In this document: positions 1-13,082 of the stretch, one piece after another | Layout of the letters: every line of letters starts with the position of its first letter | Position numbering within the stretch: position 1 is the first letter of the stretch | Assembly: GCA_004352715.1 (NCBI GenBank) | Contig: SCFE01000025.1 | Location: forward strand, 2,155,329 to 2,219,328 | Source of the DNA: Hofstenia miamia | Taxonomy: Eukaryota; Xenacoelomorpha; Acoela | DNA: 64,000 bases | Reading direction: 5' to 3' | Made by a program: the position numbers and the translations under genes | The notes under the pieces: generated by a model | Database searches by the model: none | What the model was told of the DNA's origin: nothing | Seen by the model: the letters and a program-made list of their open reading frames with translations, nothing else

Positions 1-116
1 TATATATATATGAGAGAATGACAGGGGGTATCCGTCTCCGTATAAACTCGGGTATCAAATTGTTAGGTTACAAAGATTAGACTCGGGTCCATGTTTATTT
101 AGTATTGTGTCATTTT

Positions 117-138
117 CATATATATATATATATATATA

Positions 139-177
<39 letters not shown>

Positions 178-206
178 TAATATATATAGAGAGAGAAAGA
201 GAGAGA
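117..206. repeat. (AT)n microsatellite with adjoining GA-rich tract
   Basis: Nearly pure alternating AT, briefly interrupted, is followed by a gagaga-type run. Short ORFs across it translate only to Ile-Tyr repeats and are not genes. Confidence 0.95.
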
Positions 207-3200
207 GCCGAGAATTGCAACGTTTGTAAATATTGACAAAACACCACATTATTAATGCAATGTGCCTTGCTTTTAAACTATAGTTTTCTAGATGATATCA
301 ATTGAAAAATGACATATTTGCTCTCTCAACTTTTGAAATATATATATATATATATTTGAAAAATTTTCAAGTTTTTTGATCGATTATATTAACTGCAAGC
401 TTTGCGCAAATCTTGATTTTAGTGGAGACCCCATTTTGTAGAAACAGTGGTATTTAATGAAAATTTGATTTTAGATACTGTTAACTACATTAACTGTTCA
501 AATATATCTTTATCGAAAGGAAATACGTATATTGGATTGAACACAATCAGTAATTATATGCTAAATATATAGGCTTCTGTGGCTATAAAATGTGTATACT
601 TCATAAAATATTTTTTATACTTGGAATTTTGAATTTGCACTATTTGTGAGTTATATATTATGAATATATTCTAAATTTGTAATTCGTTCCCTCAATTTAA
701 GCGGTTATTTTTAGTTGCTTCTGTATTCCAGGTGATAAAATAATGTATTCATTTGAACGCTTCCGTACATTCCTGATTGGAGAGAAGTTGCTAAAAGAAA
801 GGAAGTTATTTCTGATAATTATAACTAACGCATATGTTTACTTAATGGGGACAGACTCAGAATTTTAATCTTAATTTCAAACAAGGCCAGTTTAAATGGA
901 GAAACGGATGTATTCCTTAAATGGTGGCCATTGATTTAAGACACTACTTTTTCTGCATTTTGTATATTTATTTAAAAATATTACTCACATTTCCCATTTT
1001 AATTTGACAAAATAAAAAGTGGTATTAACAAACCTGAGGTCTTTGAAAAAAAAATATGGTTGGTTTCTTCAATTTAAAGATCATATTTATATTTATGAAA
1101 AATCAAAATCAATATTTTGAAAAATAGTACACATGGAAAATAACGTTGAGCATAATCGTTTAAATTAATAGCAGTTTGGCTGCGTTCTTAAATTCAAGAC
1201 TTCATGATGAAACGATAAATTAAAAAAGTGTAGAAGGATCATTTTGAAATCCGGACTTTCAATGTAAGCAATTTAATTTGAAATTTGATTTGCATCGCGT
1301 AATTTCTTAGTATTTTTTGCAGCGTTTCTAAAATTTATTGTCTTCGTTTATTTTCGAATTTCCTAATAGATTTAAATTTTAAAATTGATTAAAATTATTT
1401 CGTAGTCAATTGGCTTCAAAGTAAAATAGTGATATTATCTTGATTTAAAGTCAATTCAATCAAAGGGTTTCCAAGATAACACAAGGGAGATTGATTCAGC
1501 CTCCCCCTGAAACTTATTTTAAATTGTCGTAGTATGGGAAGTATTTTGACAAAATATGAAGTAGTTTACTCAAACCTTTCCCTTGCTATATGACTTTTGC
1601 CAACAATAGTTATATTATTTTCATTATGCCATATTGTGTACTTGAAACTACTGTTTTTGTTCGCCATTTCGATATTTTACATCTGCTGCAAATTCAAAGC
1701 CTCCTATAAATACATTAGGTTTTGTCAACTCAAAAAGCATCATAAAAGTTAAAATTGAAAAAATTAAAAGCTTAAAAAATCACCATTTTTTTGTACCTAT
1801 TATCAAATTGATGATATCAGCGTAATTACCTTCCTCATTTTCTATGGGTGGTGGCAACTGCAAAATAGATCTAAATATCACCAGTTATGAGGCGTGAGTT
1901 GAAATTTGCTTATGTAGTTTTCCTTGCCCTGAATTTAACCTTTAATTCCTATTGCTGCTTAATAATAAAATTTGAATTTCAAGTTTTGGTAACAAAGAAA
2001 ATCATTGGTAAGTTTTCTTCAGAGAACTACCTATATGAAAGGAATAAAAAAAGCTTTCTGATTCTCATTTTGAGGTAAGGGTTTTTCCATTTGCAGTTTA
2101 TGTTAATCGACGTTTTGATGTTTTTTATAATTTCAATAAATAATGTCGCAGTTCAAGTGTCTTCTTTGATATTTTTGTTAAAAACACATTTCATTCAAAA
2201 TTTAATAATGCATATTGACGTCATTATTCAAATCAATAGGTATATATTGTTTAACACTAGGGCATTACTCTGTGGAAACGGGTCTACCATTTGAGGCATA
2301 ATGACCCTCAAAAAACGGAAATATTAAGAAAAGCAACAAAATAAATACATTGTCCTATTTCAAATTATGTTTGATTGGCAACTGTAAATTAGTTAAAATC
2401 TCATTGGGAACCTATTTATTTTGAGGCCAAATATGTTTTTAAGGATCTAAAACTCGTTTAGTCGAGGTAGCGTCACATTCATCCTTTGTGAGTGATTTCA
2501 GTCTTCCTCTTATCTCCATAGCCGAGTAAAACTTTCACTATATTTTAAATAATGTTTATGGTATGAAGATGAAACAAACTTTACAAAAAGACATATACTA
2601 AAATAAATAAAGAAAACTTCAATAAATTTGGTGAATATGCTTTTACGAATATAAGAAGCTATTTTAATTTGCTGAAATTAATAGCTATATCAGCTCATTA
2701 AAATGCGTAATTAGAAATCTTCGCTATCCATTGAAATAAATTGCGTTTGTCTTTGAGATTTAAATTAAATTCAAATGAAAATGAGCTTTTCGTATTCTTA
2801 GATGAACGGAGTCTGAAATCTGAATAATGAGACCTCCCAATATATCAGCTAAAATCATAAGTCTTAAAAGTGTATGATAATCCATAAACTCATTATATCA
2901 CAATTTTAGGTGAATTATTTCTAAGAGGTATAATAGCTTTAGTAACTTTCAAATTAATGATTTGAGCACGCAGCAGCTCCTAGAGTGATAATAAATGGAG
3001 AGTAGTTTAACCAGAAATCAAAATATAATAATACATTTTTTTGAATTAGCACTGAACTTTTCATACCAACCCAACCTTTTAATTGAATTTGAGGCTTCTT
3101 AAAGGTTTTGGTCCTCTAGACCAGAACTGTAAGTGGGTTCAGATATTTTTTACAATTAATAAATTCTGAATCAATCCAAGTTCTATTGAGCTTTAAACGC

Positions 3201-3510
3201 TTGACTGAACCAAGATGTACATAATATTATGTACGCCTTGGACTGAACCCAAAGATATGTCAAAGTGTGACTCAAATATGACCAAATACAATATCAATGC
3301 TTGTATACATGACTAGTCAATATTCATAAACCCTTTGAAAAGAAGCACATCTAAGCGTTATTAAAGAATACAAATAGATAAATAGCACTAAAAGTAAATG
3401 ATTTTATATTTTAAAATAGATTATTTTTTAAAAATCTAATAAATTTATACAAACAATATATAACTCTCCTGCAAAAGTACATGCACTTAGTTTTTAAGTG
3501 ACATAATCAT
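207..3510. other. AT-rich DNA, no gene recognised
   Basis: I see no convincing coding region here. ORFs near 1887-2294 are short, hydrophobic and AT-biased, as expected by chance at this composition. A short (AT)n run sits at 339-355. No transposon ends or RNA genes were recognised. Confidence 0.6.
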
Positions 3511-3516
3511 GACATA

Positions 3517-4345
3517 CGTGGTTCGTTCAATAATGCCTCGGACTAACTAAGAAAGAAACATAATAATTTAATCAAAGCAATTGCTTTTGAAAACTGACCC
3601 TATGTTTTGTTTAAATGCATAAATTCAATTAATGTTATTGCCTGCATTATACGTATAATACGCACACGTTTAATTTTTTTGCTACATAGGGATAAGCTAG
3701 AGTACGGAATTGTGATAAAAGTCCATATAGAATTCGCAAATGCTTAAATGAGCATGGTGACGCCTTTATATATAATACTGTTATTGGGAATGAGACATCT
3801 CTTTCATTAAATTTACCTGAATGGAGACATAAAGAAGAGAAACTTCCGTTGAAGATGAGAAGTGGCACCTCATATCAAAAAACAAATTATGCTTTCAGTG
3901 TTTTGTGATAAGGTGGAGTCAATCACTTAGACTTCTTGCCTAATGAACAAACAATAAATGCTCAATTCTATGCCAAATTGGTTAATGAATACCGTAAGAA
4001 GAAACAGAAATCAAGAACTATTTCAATTTGGCTCCTTGTTTGTAGTGCTTCAAACGATTACTTTTTATTCAAGCATTACTTGGACATCACTTTGAAACAT
4101 AACGTGCACTCCAGCAATTTGTTTAAAAGTGGTTTGCCCAGCTCTCTGGAAAATTTTTGGCTGAAGCATTTCAAGAATTGGTTATTTGATGGATTAAGTT
4201 GATTGCTGCCAATGGTACTTCTATTGAAAAATAATTACATACGTTTTTCAAGCTAGTATTTAATGCAGTTCAAAAAAAAATTGTTGTAGTTTTTTGTGAT
4301 GTGCTTCTTTCTTAGTTAGTCCGAGGCATTATTGAATGAACCACG
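3517..4345 (+). mobile_element. mariner-like transposon relic with 42-bp TIRs
   Basis: The ends at 3517-3558 and 4304-4345 are inverted repeats of each other, 42 bp with about 40 matches, both starting CGTGGTTC and containing AATAATGCCTCGGACTAAC. TA dinucleotides at 3515-3516 and 4346-4347 match the TA duplication of Tc1/mariner elements. The 829-bp length is shorter than a typical 1.3-kb mariner, so this is a deletion derivative. Seen directly: TIRs, TA, length. Known of the family: TA target and a single transposase gene. Inferred: immobile, because the reading frame is broken. Confidence 0.9.
3740..4240 (+). pseudogene. mariner transposase relic
   Basis: Broken plus-strand reading frames inside the TIR-bounded element resemble the catalytic half of a mariner transposase. 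A stretch reading IGNETSL near 3780 fits the DE region. After in-frame stops near 3907, the sequence around 3915-4000 reads HLDFLPNEQTINAQFYAKL, matching the mariner pattern of a short hydrophobic strand followed by 'G-x-TINxxYY'. The region to 4240 has residual similarity to the C-terminus in several frames. The N-terminal DNA-binding domain appears to be missing. The opposite-strand ORF at 3647-3868 is an antisense shadow. No functional protein is expected. Confidence 0.7.
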
Positions 4346-4347
4346 TA

Positions 4348-6935
4348 TATTGCCTTGAAACATTGACCCAACCAATGTATATATGTTTGTATATTTTTCG
4401 ACGCTACCCTTTTTAAAAGTTATGAGGAAATGCAATCCAACCCATTTACAACCCTGTTCTGATCACGAAATGTTGAAAAAAGCAAAAAAGTATCAACAAT
4501 TTCTTGCATTTTATAATTATATCATCAGTACAATAATATTTTTACAAACCGGCAATTTAATTTATAGGGTCAATAGAATTTAATTAAAACGTCGTTTGTT
4601 GGACACCTGCCTTTTGCCATTAAAGCAGTTTTGAATATTTGATTAATATTGATTGCCTTAGAATGCAATTGCGACTAGACATATTAAAATTTAAGTAAAA
4701 GTGTTCAAGGGCCAAAATAATATCATAATACTATAGATAGTGTTTTATGCAATGAAATCATTAAGATGATGCCTGTACTAGCATACAGAAATTGAAAGCT
4801 GGCATGATAGTAGATCCCCTCAATCAAAACCTAAAAACTCGCTGATTTGGCAAATTGTAGCAAAAAACAACTAAGATATTGATTTCACAAAAAGTTTTAT
4901 GTGTAAAAGAAAAAAAACTAGTGAAAAGATGCGAGACAGAAATGAAATGTTTTCTAGTGCTTTCTTTACCACCACATGATTTGATGAAGAAGGGATTTTG
5001 CAATTCTGAAAAGCTTTCAGCAAACCGTTCTTATTTTTGTCAAGTCTACATAAACCTTTATTTGTAAGCTACAATGTGTAGTCGGAAAAGCAATAAATGT
5101 AAATTAGATAGTTATTTCTTGTCAGTCTTAAGTAGATGATGAAAAGATATTGAGTTTATACTATGTGATGCTATTGCACAATATATTTATTTCATTCGAA
5201 ACAAATTTTTAAGTAATTTGATTTTTTCTGATTCAATTTCATTTTTAAATTAACGAAACAATAGAGAATGTGTGTTATTGGAAACGCACAAAATATTGAA
5301 ATTAAAGTGAGCTACAAGGTCATGAAAGTGATTATAACAAAAAATGTGGGGAAAGTTTCGTTAATAGATTAATAGGTGATTATAGAGATTGTACATGTGA
5401 TGGACGGTTAATGTGAATAAAACCGGGTTTTGCTTAGTATAGAATTTTGTATCTTAAACCTGTTTGTAAATTAGCAAAATATGTTGCTGAAATAAGTTAT
5501 ATTCTTACAGCAACTTTGAAGAAATACACTAATTTTACTGAACAAAAAGCCGTCAACTCTATAAAAATGTACATGTGCAAGCAATTTAACCCTAACCTTT
5601 CCAGTATAACTTTGTATAAATCTGGAAATATCGAACAAGTGACACTTCTATTTATAAATGTGCTCCATGTAATTGTGAAAATTTGTGGTAAATATTATTC
5701 CTGTGCTGTATTTACGTGAAAGTATTAATTTTTTTTGAATGAAATTTTCAATATTTGAATTAAATTCAAATTCATGGTTTGTAATATAGATATTTAGAAG
5801 AAAAGCTTTTTGATATACTAGCCACCTTCACTATTCGATCAAATTTTTTTACACAAAATATCATTTTTGTTCTGAAAACTAAGTTGAACAGAATAAATAT
5901 GGATTGAAAATTTGCTCAAATTGCCGTAACTAAAAACTTGAAAGATACTATAAAGAATTGTCTCAAAATCATTTTAATTATATCTTTTCTGAAATCGTCA
6001 ATACTTAACAAATAGCAACAATTTGTTTTTCAACACAAGCTTTAATATTAGAAGTCATTTGATTGCATAAGGCAAAAAGATTTGAGAAGTGCGAGATTAC
6101 CGAAACTAAATGATGATAAAACAGTTAACTACAGTAAAAGTCAAACTTAGTGTGCATTGCAAAATGCATTTGTTACATTATTTCCTTAGCATACAATAAC
6201 AATTTTGCAAGAAATTCAAACAACAATGTTAAATATTTCCAAGGTTCTATTTATTTGTTAAAATATTTAAAGTAATATCTCAAATTAGAAGCGCAAATAT
6301 TGTTTGAATTTTGTAATTTCCTGTACTGCTTTGATTACAAAGCCAACGTTAATATGCTAAGTAAGCCACACAGCCTATTTATAATGGAAGTTTTTAAATT
6401 AATTTTGTGCATTTCCTTATAAAAGTGGAGATGATGCTATCCATAGCCTCACTAATTCAAATTCGACCTGTTCAAGTAATGATTCACCCCAGTTGTTTAA
6501 TTCATGATAGTAATATAAAGAGTAACCCTTAAAATTTGAAATATTCTAAGCGTAATGAAAACATACAATGAGGACTAACTAGTTGAATACTACTAAGATC
6601 AGACTATTAGATTATAATCGTATTAGAGTTCAGAATGATGGTGTACGTATATTGGTCTTAACATGAACAGTGCAATACAACGTTATCATATTAAGAAGTG
6701 GCTAGTTAATAAAGATTCAGAAAATAGGATTGTAAATGAGATACCCGGTATATTGAGCGACATTTAGATGTATTAAACAAGCATAGAAAAGTTTTACTTT
6801 TGATTGATGACCTTCCGATGCTTAAAATTCAATAATGATCTGTTAGAAAAATTTATTTTCAATTACATTACAGAATACCAAAATGTTGAAAAAATGTGTG
6901 ATGTCCGTTAAGTAATTTGTCGAAGTATCAACACA
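4348..6935. other. AT-rich DNA, no gene recognised
   Basis: Only short ORFs of low complexity (for example 4383-4583 and 5447-5719) occur, with no family resemblance, no splice context I can support, and no repeat ends. An (AT)n tract lies at 6936-6953. Confidence 0.55.
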
Positions 6936-7286
6936 CATATATATATATATATACAAGCCCCCTCATTTTTAGAATATTTAATTAAAGTGACATTAATTAA
7001 TTAAATTGTTTTCATACTTCAGTGTTATAATTTTTTATATCGTAGAGATCTTTGCTGAAGTAGAAATAAAACTAGTCACCAGGTGTTTACAGCTGGTCAA
7101 GCTTACCAACTTCTTGTGGATACTTTATTACTCTGTACGATCTGCAAATTCCAGCCTTATCTTATTAGTGGGGTTATTAGCACTACTAATAAAATTTCCA
7201 TTCTAGACATATGAAAAGTCGTATGGTTTAATCATTACTGATAATTAATTCCTACCTGATATTCGACGTTTTGCAGCTGAGAATTT

Positions 7287-7287
7287 G

Positions 7288-7318
<31 letters not shown>

Positions 7319-7330
7319 TTATATATATAT
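7287..7330. repeat. (AT)n microsatellite
   Basis: About 28 bp of alternating AT plus a second short run, directly preceding the LINE fragment that follows. Confidence 0.95.
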
Positions 7331-7352
7331 TTTCTTAGAAAAATTAACAAAT

Positions 7353-8650
7353 ATGTATCGCAGCTTTCAATCGACGTCTTCTGGGATAGTGGATGATGTA
7401 ATAAGATCATATTTTGTGTCAACTGTAACCATGTCTCAGTTTAAAACGCTATCTGCATTAGAAGTACGAGAAACTATTATGTCTATGCGTAATACGACAT
7501 GTGAACCTGACTCTATTTTGACAAATGTATTGAAAAATGAAGAAGTTTTTAATTAAATGCTCCCTTATTTAACTTATTTGGTTAATCTATCATTAACTAC
7601 TTTCCCTGATTGCTTGAAGACATCACTAATTCGACCTACATTGAAGAAAAAGACCGTGGACGTCAGTCAACACTCTAGCTATCGACCAGTAGCCAACCTA
7701 TCATTACCTTCCAAATTAATTGAAAAATCTGCAGTGAATTAAATAGACTGCTTCCAAAATATCAATCTGGCTATAGGGATAACCGATCTGTGGAGTCTGC
7801 TCTTCAAAAACGACATCCACCTCACACTTGACCGTGGTGACTGTATCGTTTTGTCTTTATTAGACCAAACAGCGGCTTCTGACACTATTAGCCGTGTAGT
7901 ATTATTACATATACTCCAAAAAATTGGAATAAATGCTTAAGTGCTTAACTGGTTTAAATCATGCTTATGCAACCGGAGACAATATGTTCAAGTTGGAAAT
8001 GAATGCTCTAGTATAGAACCTAATTCGTGCGGGGTACCTAAGGGCTCAGTTCTTGGCCCTATATTATTTATAGTCTATAATTCTATTATTAGTTTTTTTA
8101 TTGCTGAGAATGGGATATCCCACCACATGTTTGCAGATGACACCAGATATATATTTCGTTTACACGAGAAGATCTACAAGTATTAGTCTTATCTAGAATC
8201 GATTCTTTTAATAGTCTGCTTTATGGAATCCCAAAGTATCAAAGTCACAAGCTGCAAATTATTCAAAATCGGTGTGCTCGCTTAATATTTAATTTGAGTT
8301 ATCGTGAGACTATTACACTGACATTAGTTGAACTACATTGGCTCAAAGTTAAATTCAGAATTAAATATAAAGTATGTCTAATAGTTTGGAAGTGCTTACA
8401 TGGCATGGGACCATCCTACCTCAGTGAATTTTTAGAGATATCAAGTTCCATGAAACGATCATCTACAGACAATTTACTAATTATACATAGAATAAAGAAA
8501 ATATTGACAGACCATGCATTCTCCATCTGTGGTCCATTCCTCTTCATTTTGTTGCCTAAGGAAATTAGAACCATCACTAACATTGAAGTCTTCGAGAAGA
8601 AATTAAAGCATTACATATTTAGAGAGCAATTTAATTCGATTATTGTTTAA
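7353..8650 (+). pseudogene. LINE reverse transcriptase relic
   Basis: The finger region (7353-7742) contains 'TCEPDSI' and 'SSYRPVANLSLPSKLIEK', matching the TCxxDxIP and YRPISNL blocks. A further block around 7760-7920 reads YQSGYRDNRS and TAASDTI. The palm (7941-8186) shows CGVPKGSVLGPILF and the catalytic FADD. After a jump that removes the segment following FADD, the thumb and C-terminus (8190-8650) read QNRCARL, LHWLKVKFRIKYK and CLHGMGPSYLSEFL. Stops at 7554 and 7740 and the internal deletion mean that it is dead. First-domain Asp and FADD are still visible. Confidence 0.88.
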
Positions 8651-8710
8651 CAGTGAAAATAGGGCATTTGAGTTTTTGCAAAAAAGTTATGCACTTTATA
8701 AGAATATACA

Positions 8711-8748
8711 TTTATTATTTATTATTTATTATATATATATATATATAC
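8711..8748. repeat. LINE 3' tail passing into (AT)n
   Basis: TTTATTATTTATT-type units lead into alternating AT. The position just after the LINE C-terminus fits a short-repeat 3' tail. Confidence 0.8.
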
Positions 8749-8750
8749 TT

Positions 8751-11700
8751 AAGTGTATTTCAATTAAATTGAATTCAAAATGACTCGATGTTCTGAAAGT
8801 TTGCTAGCATTCAAATTGACTCACAATTGGATTTACAGGTCAATATTTGTATATTCAACAAATCGGAATAAATATGATTGCACAGACTACCCACATGTTC
8901 AATTCCCTTCATTCTTGCTGACAATAAAATTTCAGAGAGTTCAACTTCGTCAATTTCGTTATTGCTTGTGGACAACATGCAACTTCGTTATACTGAGAAT
9001 TTCAAGGTCTTCATGTTGGTTCACTTCACTGGTATTATGCACTAGCTCAAAATATCTGTAAATTTCGTTAATTTTTGCCATTTAGGGCAATGAACTCATT
9101 ATATTTTCTAATTTTAGTCAAAATAGAAATGATGATGTAAGATCAATGTGATTATGGGATCAGAAAATTTCACGGAACTGAGACTGAATTTAATGAGACT
9201 ACATGAGACTGAGATCAAAAAATTCTTGTCCCTCAGAGCCCTAGAATTTGAATTATGACTGAATTATGATTCTTTCAAAGGTTGCTTTTGTAAGCTTACA
9301 AAACTAACTTTGATTTATGCTTGGTCTCGAGTTTTTCATCATGCATTAATCCAAGGCGTAATTTTCAAGGACAACTTTACCAAAATTATTCAGCTTATAA
9401 TTTCGCAAATTATTCGCAAAATGAGGAAGTATTAAGAATCGTTAGGAGGTATTAGCAGCAGATGTGTTCAATGAAGCTTCTTTGAGGGTGTCATTTATAG
9501 ATGAATAATAATGTAACGAGCGCTGTTTCAAGTTCCTCGATCATAAATTAGACGTTCAACAATGTATTGGGATCTGAATTGTCATTCTGTCAAAAGCAGC
9601 TCCTTACAATGTATGTAGAAACTACACTTAGTTAAACTGCAAATAAGGAACTTTTGCTGAGAATGTGAATGAAATATATATATATATATAGGTAAATTCA
9701 AAAATTTGGAACAAAATTACGTTGTTAGGATGAGGTATTTTAATGAAGTTATTTTGGGTAGGCATTTTAAATTTTCAAAATCTCTTAAAGAAAATTACGG
9801 AATTTATGTCATTTGCAAATTTAAGTTAAAGTTCAAGTGGTTGAACAACCATATGTTTAGAATTAATGCAGTGTTCTGTATAGCGTATATTACGATTTAC
9901 CTTTTGAGCTCCTTAGAAACGAAAGAATTACATTACTTAAATATTCATTTAACTTTTCCTTAGAAAGGCAGTTTCCAATTATAAAATTGATTAATTGTTT
10001 TGTTTTGTCTTGTAATAAATAATTTACAAAAAAACTTTACCACTTTCTAAATAATTTTAAGTATTCTGAATTAATGGGAAATGTACAGTTACCAATAAAT
10101 AAAAGTTCATGCATTTCACCAAATTCACTTATGGACTTAACACATTTAAAATATTCATTAAACGTCTAGTTAATTCAGAAATTTTTATGAAAAAATTTAT
10201 CAACAAGCAGTTAATAAATTTTACTAATAATTATATAGTCAACTATTGTTTGTATGCAAAACTTTGGATAATATTAAACTAATTTAAGCTACTTAATCGT
10301 AAAATAATAATTTTAGAACACCCTGGATGAAAATTCATGTCTTAAATGCATTTTGTTAGTCATACTCTGTTGAAAATTTTAAGCATGACATTGGATTTTT
10401 AAGAAAATATTAAATTCCTAATCATTGAAATTATTTGAGAAATATTTCATTAGTGTATTAATATTTGTAAATATATAAATATTTATATTGTTTAATCCAT
10501 AATACTGAAACATCATGAACATAAAGTGTTAGCAAATCGTCAGGCTAGTTATGATATTCTTAAATATCTCACTTAAAAGGGTAGTAGTTTCAAAAACTTT
10601 ATTAGATCCAAATGATGTTTTGATTATTTTTTCAATCTAGAAGAAGAGCAAAGAAATAAAAACTTAATGTCAGCTAAAAATTACAAAGTTATTTAAATGA
10701 TGGATTTGGTATAGGGTTTTCAAAAAAGTATATTTTTTTACCAAAAATTAAGTGTTTAACACATCTTAGGTGCTTAAAACAATGTATTTTTTGTTCTTAG
10801 ACAAAACCGCTTCAAGATTTTGAAATTTCGCTGATAACATATATAGTAGCAAACGTTAAATTTATTAGCATTCATTTCCGTTCGACACACGTAAGCAAAC
10901 GCAAGTTCTGCAACTTTTTAGGCAGAAAGTCGGTTATGAAATCATGAATGGATTAATCGCAAAAATTATTTTCCAAACTTTCTCTAAAACTCTCTTTTAC
11001 TATGTTGCTTTTTTATTATCTTTTACAATAAATAGATGATACAAATAAAAAACGTATTTTAATTGCTGTCGTTTGCCTAAAAGATCCAAATGCATCAATT
11101 GTATAGTTAGACTCTCAATATTACTTCACAGAATTTTTTAGTTATTGGGATTTCGCTAAGCCTTCCTTCTACAACTATTGCTACATGAATTTTCCGGTAA
11201 TGCATCAAGTGTAGAGAAAGTACACACATACCCTACAAAAATTAACATCATTCCTAGAAAATTCCAAAAATTATTATCTCTAAGGTACGTAACGAGTAGG
11301 TCGTAAAAAGTTTAAATACTAGGACGCTAATCTTTTTTCTTGTTTACTGTCAATGCATGTGAGCATCTAATAAATGTAAACAACAAACATCCATGGCCTT
11401 GCATGTTCTTAGGAGTTATTTCTTACTAATAATTCATGGTGGTCTATGAAGGTAAATTTCTGCAATCAGAAAATTTTGAGAAACTTCTAAAAAACTATTT
11501 CTTTTAACTACCGGATAATATCTATAAATTTCTTCCACTTTTTTTAGAGCAGAACTTTGCAACCTCATGGCATAATTTTATCAAATACAAATTCTATTTC
11601 CGTATTTCAGCACGATTGTAAGAGGAAAACTTTTACGCCTTTACGTTTCCATCCATTCTGAATTTTAATTCATCTGCACGGTGCTTTGAAAAATTAAATT

Positions 11701-12160
11701 ATTATTGCATATATATTTCTCTTAATGAACTCCCAGCAACAATTATAACGTCAGCGCAAGTACGAGTACATTTTAGGTAATTATACCAATCGATTAGTTT
11801 ACGATTTTCTGTTGCTTCCGCTCTCTTGTTTCGATTAGAAAATAAGAAGGAATCGCAATGACAGCTGAACAAGCCTGAACAACAGGAAGTATGGAACGTT
11901 GAATTTAATGAAGCATCAAGTCTATTTTTCTGCATCATCTATTTTCAAATATGTTTGAAGATGTAAATATGATTGGATTGATGTCGGTTAATTAAAAATA
12001 TCAGCCAGGAAATGCAAACCATAATGTGTTCCTGAACTAAGTTATTTATAAAAGAGCATAAAATTCACCCAATTTAGTTTACAAAGAATTAAGAGAATGC
12101 AGCGAATGGACAAAAAAAACGCTATTATAATAGTATTGCCACTGTTATTGTATTATTATT
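8751..12160. other. AT-rich DNA with orphan ORFs, no gene recognised
   Basis: ORFs at 8780-9061 (93 codons) and 9706-9963 (85 codons) match nothing I know; the second follows an (AT)n tract at 9675-9690. The segment 9170-9250 has repeated 'gagact' words and ends CTCAGAGCCCTA, which could be one end of a DNA transposon, but no partner end was found. Confidence 0.45.
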
Positions 12161-12164
12161 GTAA

Positions 12165-12600
12165 TTTATGTAAAAATTTATTATCATTATCATTATTATC
12201 ATTATTTTATTTTTTTTACTATTAAGAGTCAAGCAAATTTATTGCTGAGTAAAACAAATAAACAAACAAATACTACAAACTACTATACATGTGTATTTAC
12301 GAAATTAAAAATATGCACACTTACTTAAAGGGCGTAAATTTAAAATGTCAAATGAAATCTGTCCATTCGCTTAATTTGTTTGATATTCCTAATAGTGATT
12401 GCTTGGATAATAAAATTTTTTTAATTTTCCTTCTGAAATGTTTATAATTTTGTTCCTTTTTTATTTCGAGATTTAAGTCATTCCATAATCTAGAAGCTTT
12501 AAATGAAAATGAATCTGGACGATTAATACTACTACTACGCAAATAGTGGTGTCTATCACTGGTTCTTATATAATTGCTTAGAAAGTGCATAGATTTTGAA
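12165..12600 (-). mobile_element. 5'-truncated CR1-like LINE, tail family A
   Basis: On the minus strand the reading frame 12590-12348 is a LINE C-terminus, with SFSFKASRLWNDL followed by a basic FRRKIKKILLS stretch. It continues into a 3' untranslated tail whose end (rc of 12226-12247) reads CAGCAATAAATTTGCTTGACTC and runs into degenerate TTA/TCA repeats at 12165-12215. The same 3' end recurs on the plus strand at 24909-25094 at high identity, which fixes the element's 3' boundary. Confidence 0.82.
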
Positions 12601-12639
12601 TTGTGTACATACTTATTATTCTCATTACTTTGTCACAGC

Positions 12640-12915
12640 TTCATACTGGTATCCCTCTCAGCTCGGGGAACTCACAAGTTCCCAGGGAGTCTAAGAGCTT
12701 TCCTCAGGACTCTAGCAGTTCCCAACAGCGCTGCATTCTGTATCTTCTGTATCTTAACCTTCTCATTTTCTATGATTCTCTTCCCTGTGTCTTGTGCTCA
12801 TACCACTTGTCTCCTGCTTCTAACCCATGCTGCATGTTCAAGCTCCAACGTACCATTCGTCCCACCTTGTCATGCCTGAACTTATAGTCATTTTGTGCCA
12901 ACTTCTCACACCCTG
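12640..12915 (-). pseudogene. LINE reverse transcriptase C-terminus relic (R4/Dong-like pattern)
   Basis: The minus strand reads CEKLAQNDYKFRHDKV, then GRMVRWSLNMQHGL and KWYEHK, and in another frame KIQNAALLGTARVLRKAL. This order (Cys, 'RHDxV', 'W.L', 'WYEHK', 'ALLGTA') is found at the C-terminus of one LINE group in many invertebrates; assignment to R4/Dong is inference from memory. It is noticeably richer in GC than its surroundings. The upstream side on the minus strand is a pure (AAT)n tract (12918-12962). The plus-strand ORFs at 12574-12887 are antisense shadows. Confidence 0.7.
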
Positions 12916-12917
12916 CT

Positions 12918-12918
12918 A

Positions 12919-12961
<43 letters not shown>

Positions 12962-13000
12962 TTCAGCAATAAAATTTGCTTTTGCTCTTATCATTATTAC
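12918..13000 (+). repeat. (ATT)n tract followed by a tail-family-A LINE 3' end
   Basis: A pure ATT run (12918-12962) is followed directly by a very short copy of the LINE tail (12966-13000: CAGCAATAAAATTTGC, then CTCTTATCATTATTAC). Confidence 0.85.
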
Positions 13001-13082
13001 TGATTACATACATATCTAAATATCAATATGCAAATGAGTGCTCATTGTTTCTTCTAGTGGTTTATAACATTTTGCAAAATTT

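Larger units (their letters stand above)
7340..8750 (+). mobile_element. L2/CR1-like LINE, 5' truncated and internally deleted
   Basis: A chain of plus-strand reading frames forms a non-LTR reverse transcriptase in the expected order, ending in an A/T-rich tail at 8711-8748 (repeated ATTT-type units passing into (AT)n). No ORF1 or endonuclease is present, as expected for 5' truncation during target-primed insertion. The C-terminal LHWL motif followed by an IKYK stretch is typical of L2/CR1/Daphne-type elements; that clade call is inference. (AT)n tracts border both ends. Confidence 0.85.

Noticed and set aside
12574-12887. Two overlapping plus-strand ORFs of about 100 codons, Cys/Ser/Pro-rich, looking like secreted proteins
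   Set aside because: They lie antisense to a recognisable LINE C-terminal relic on the minus strand.
12770-12994. ORF with a run of Asn residues (minus strand)
   Set aside because: The poly-Asn is the translation of the (ATT)n tract. The part after it is the LINE C-terminus already described, not a prion-like or polyQ/N host protein.
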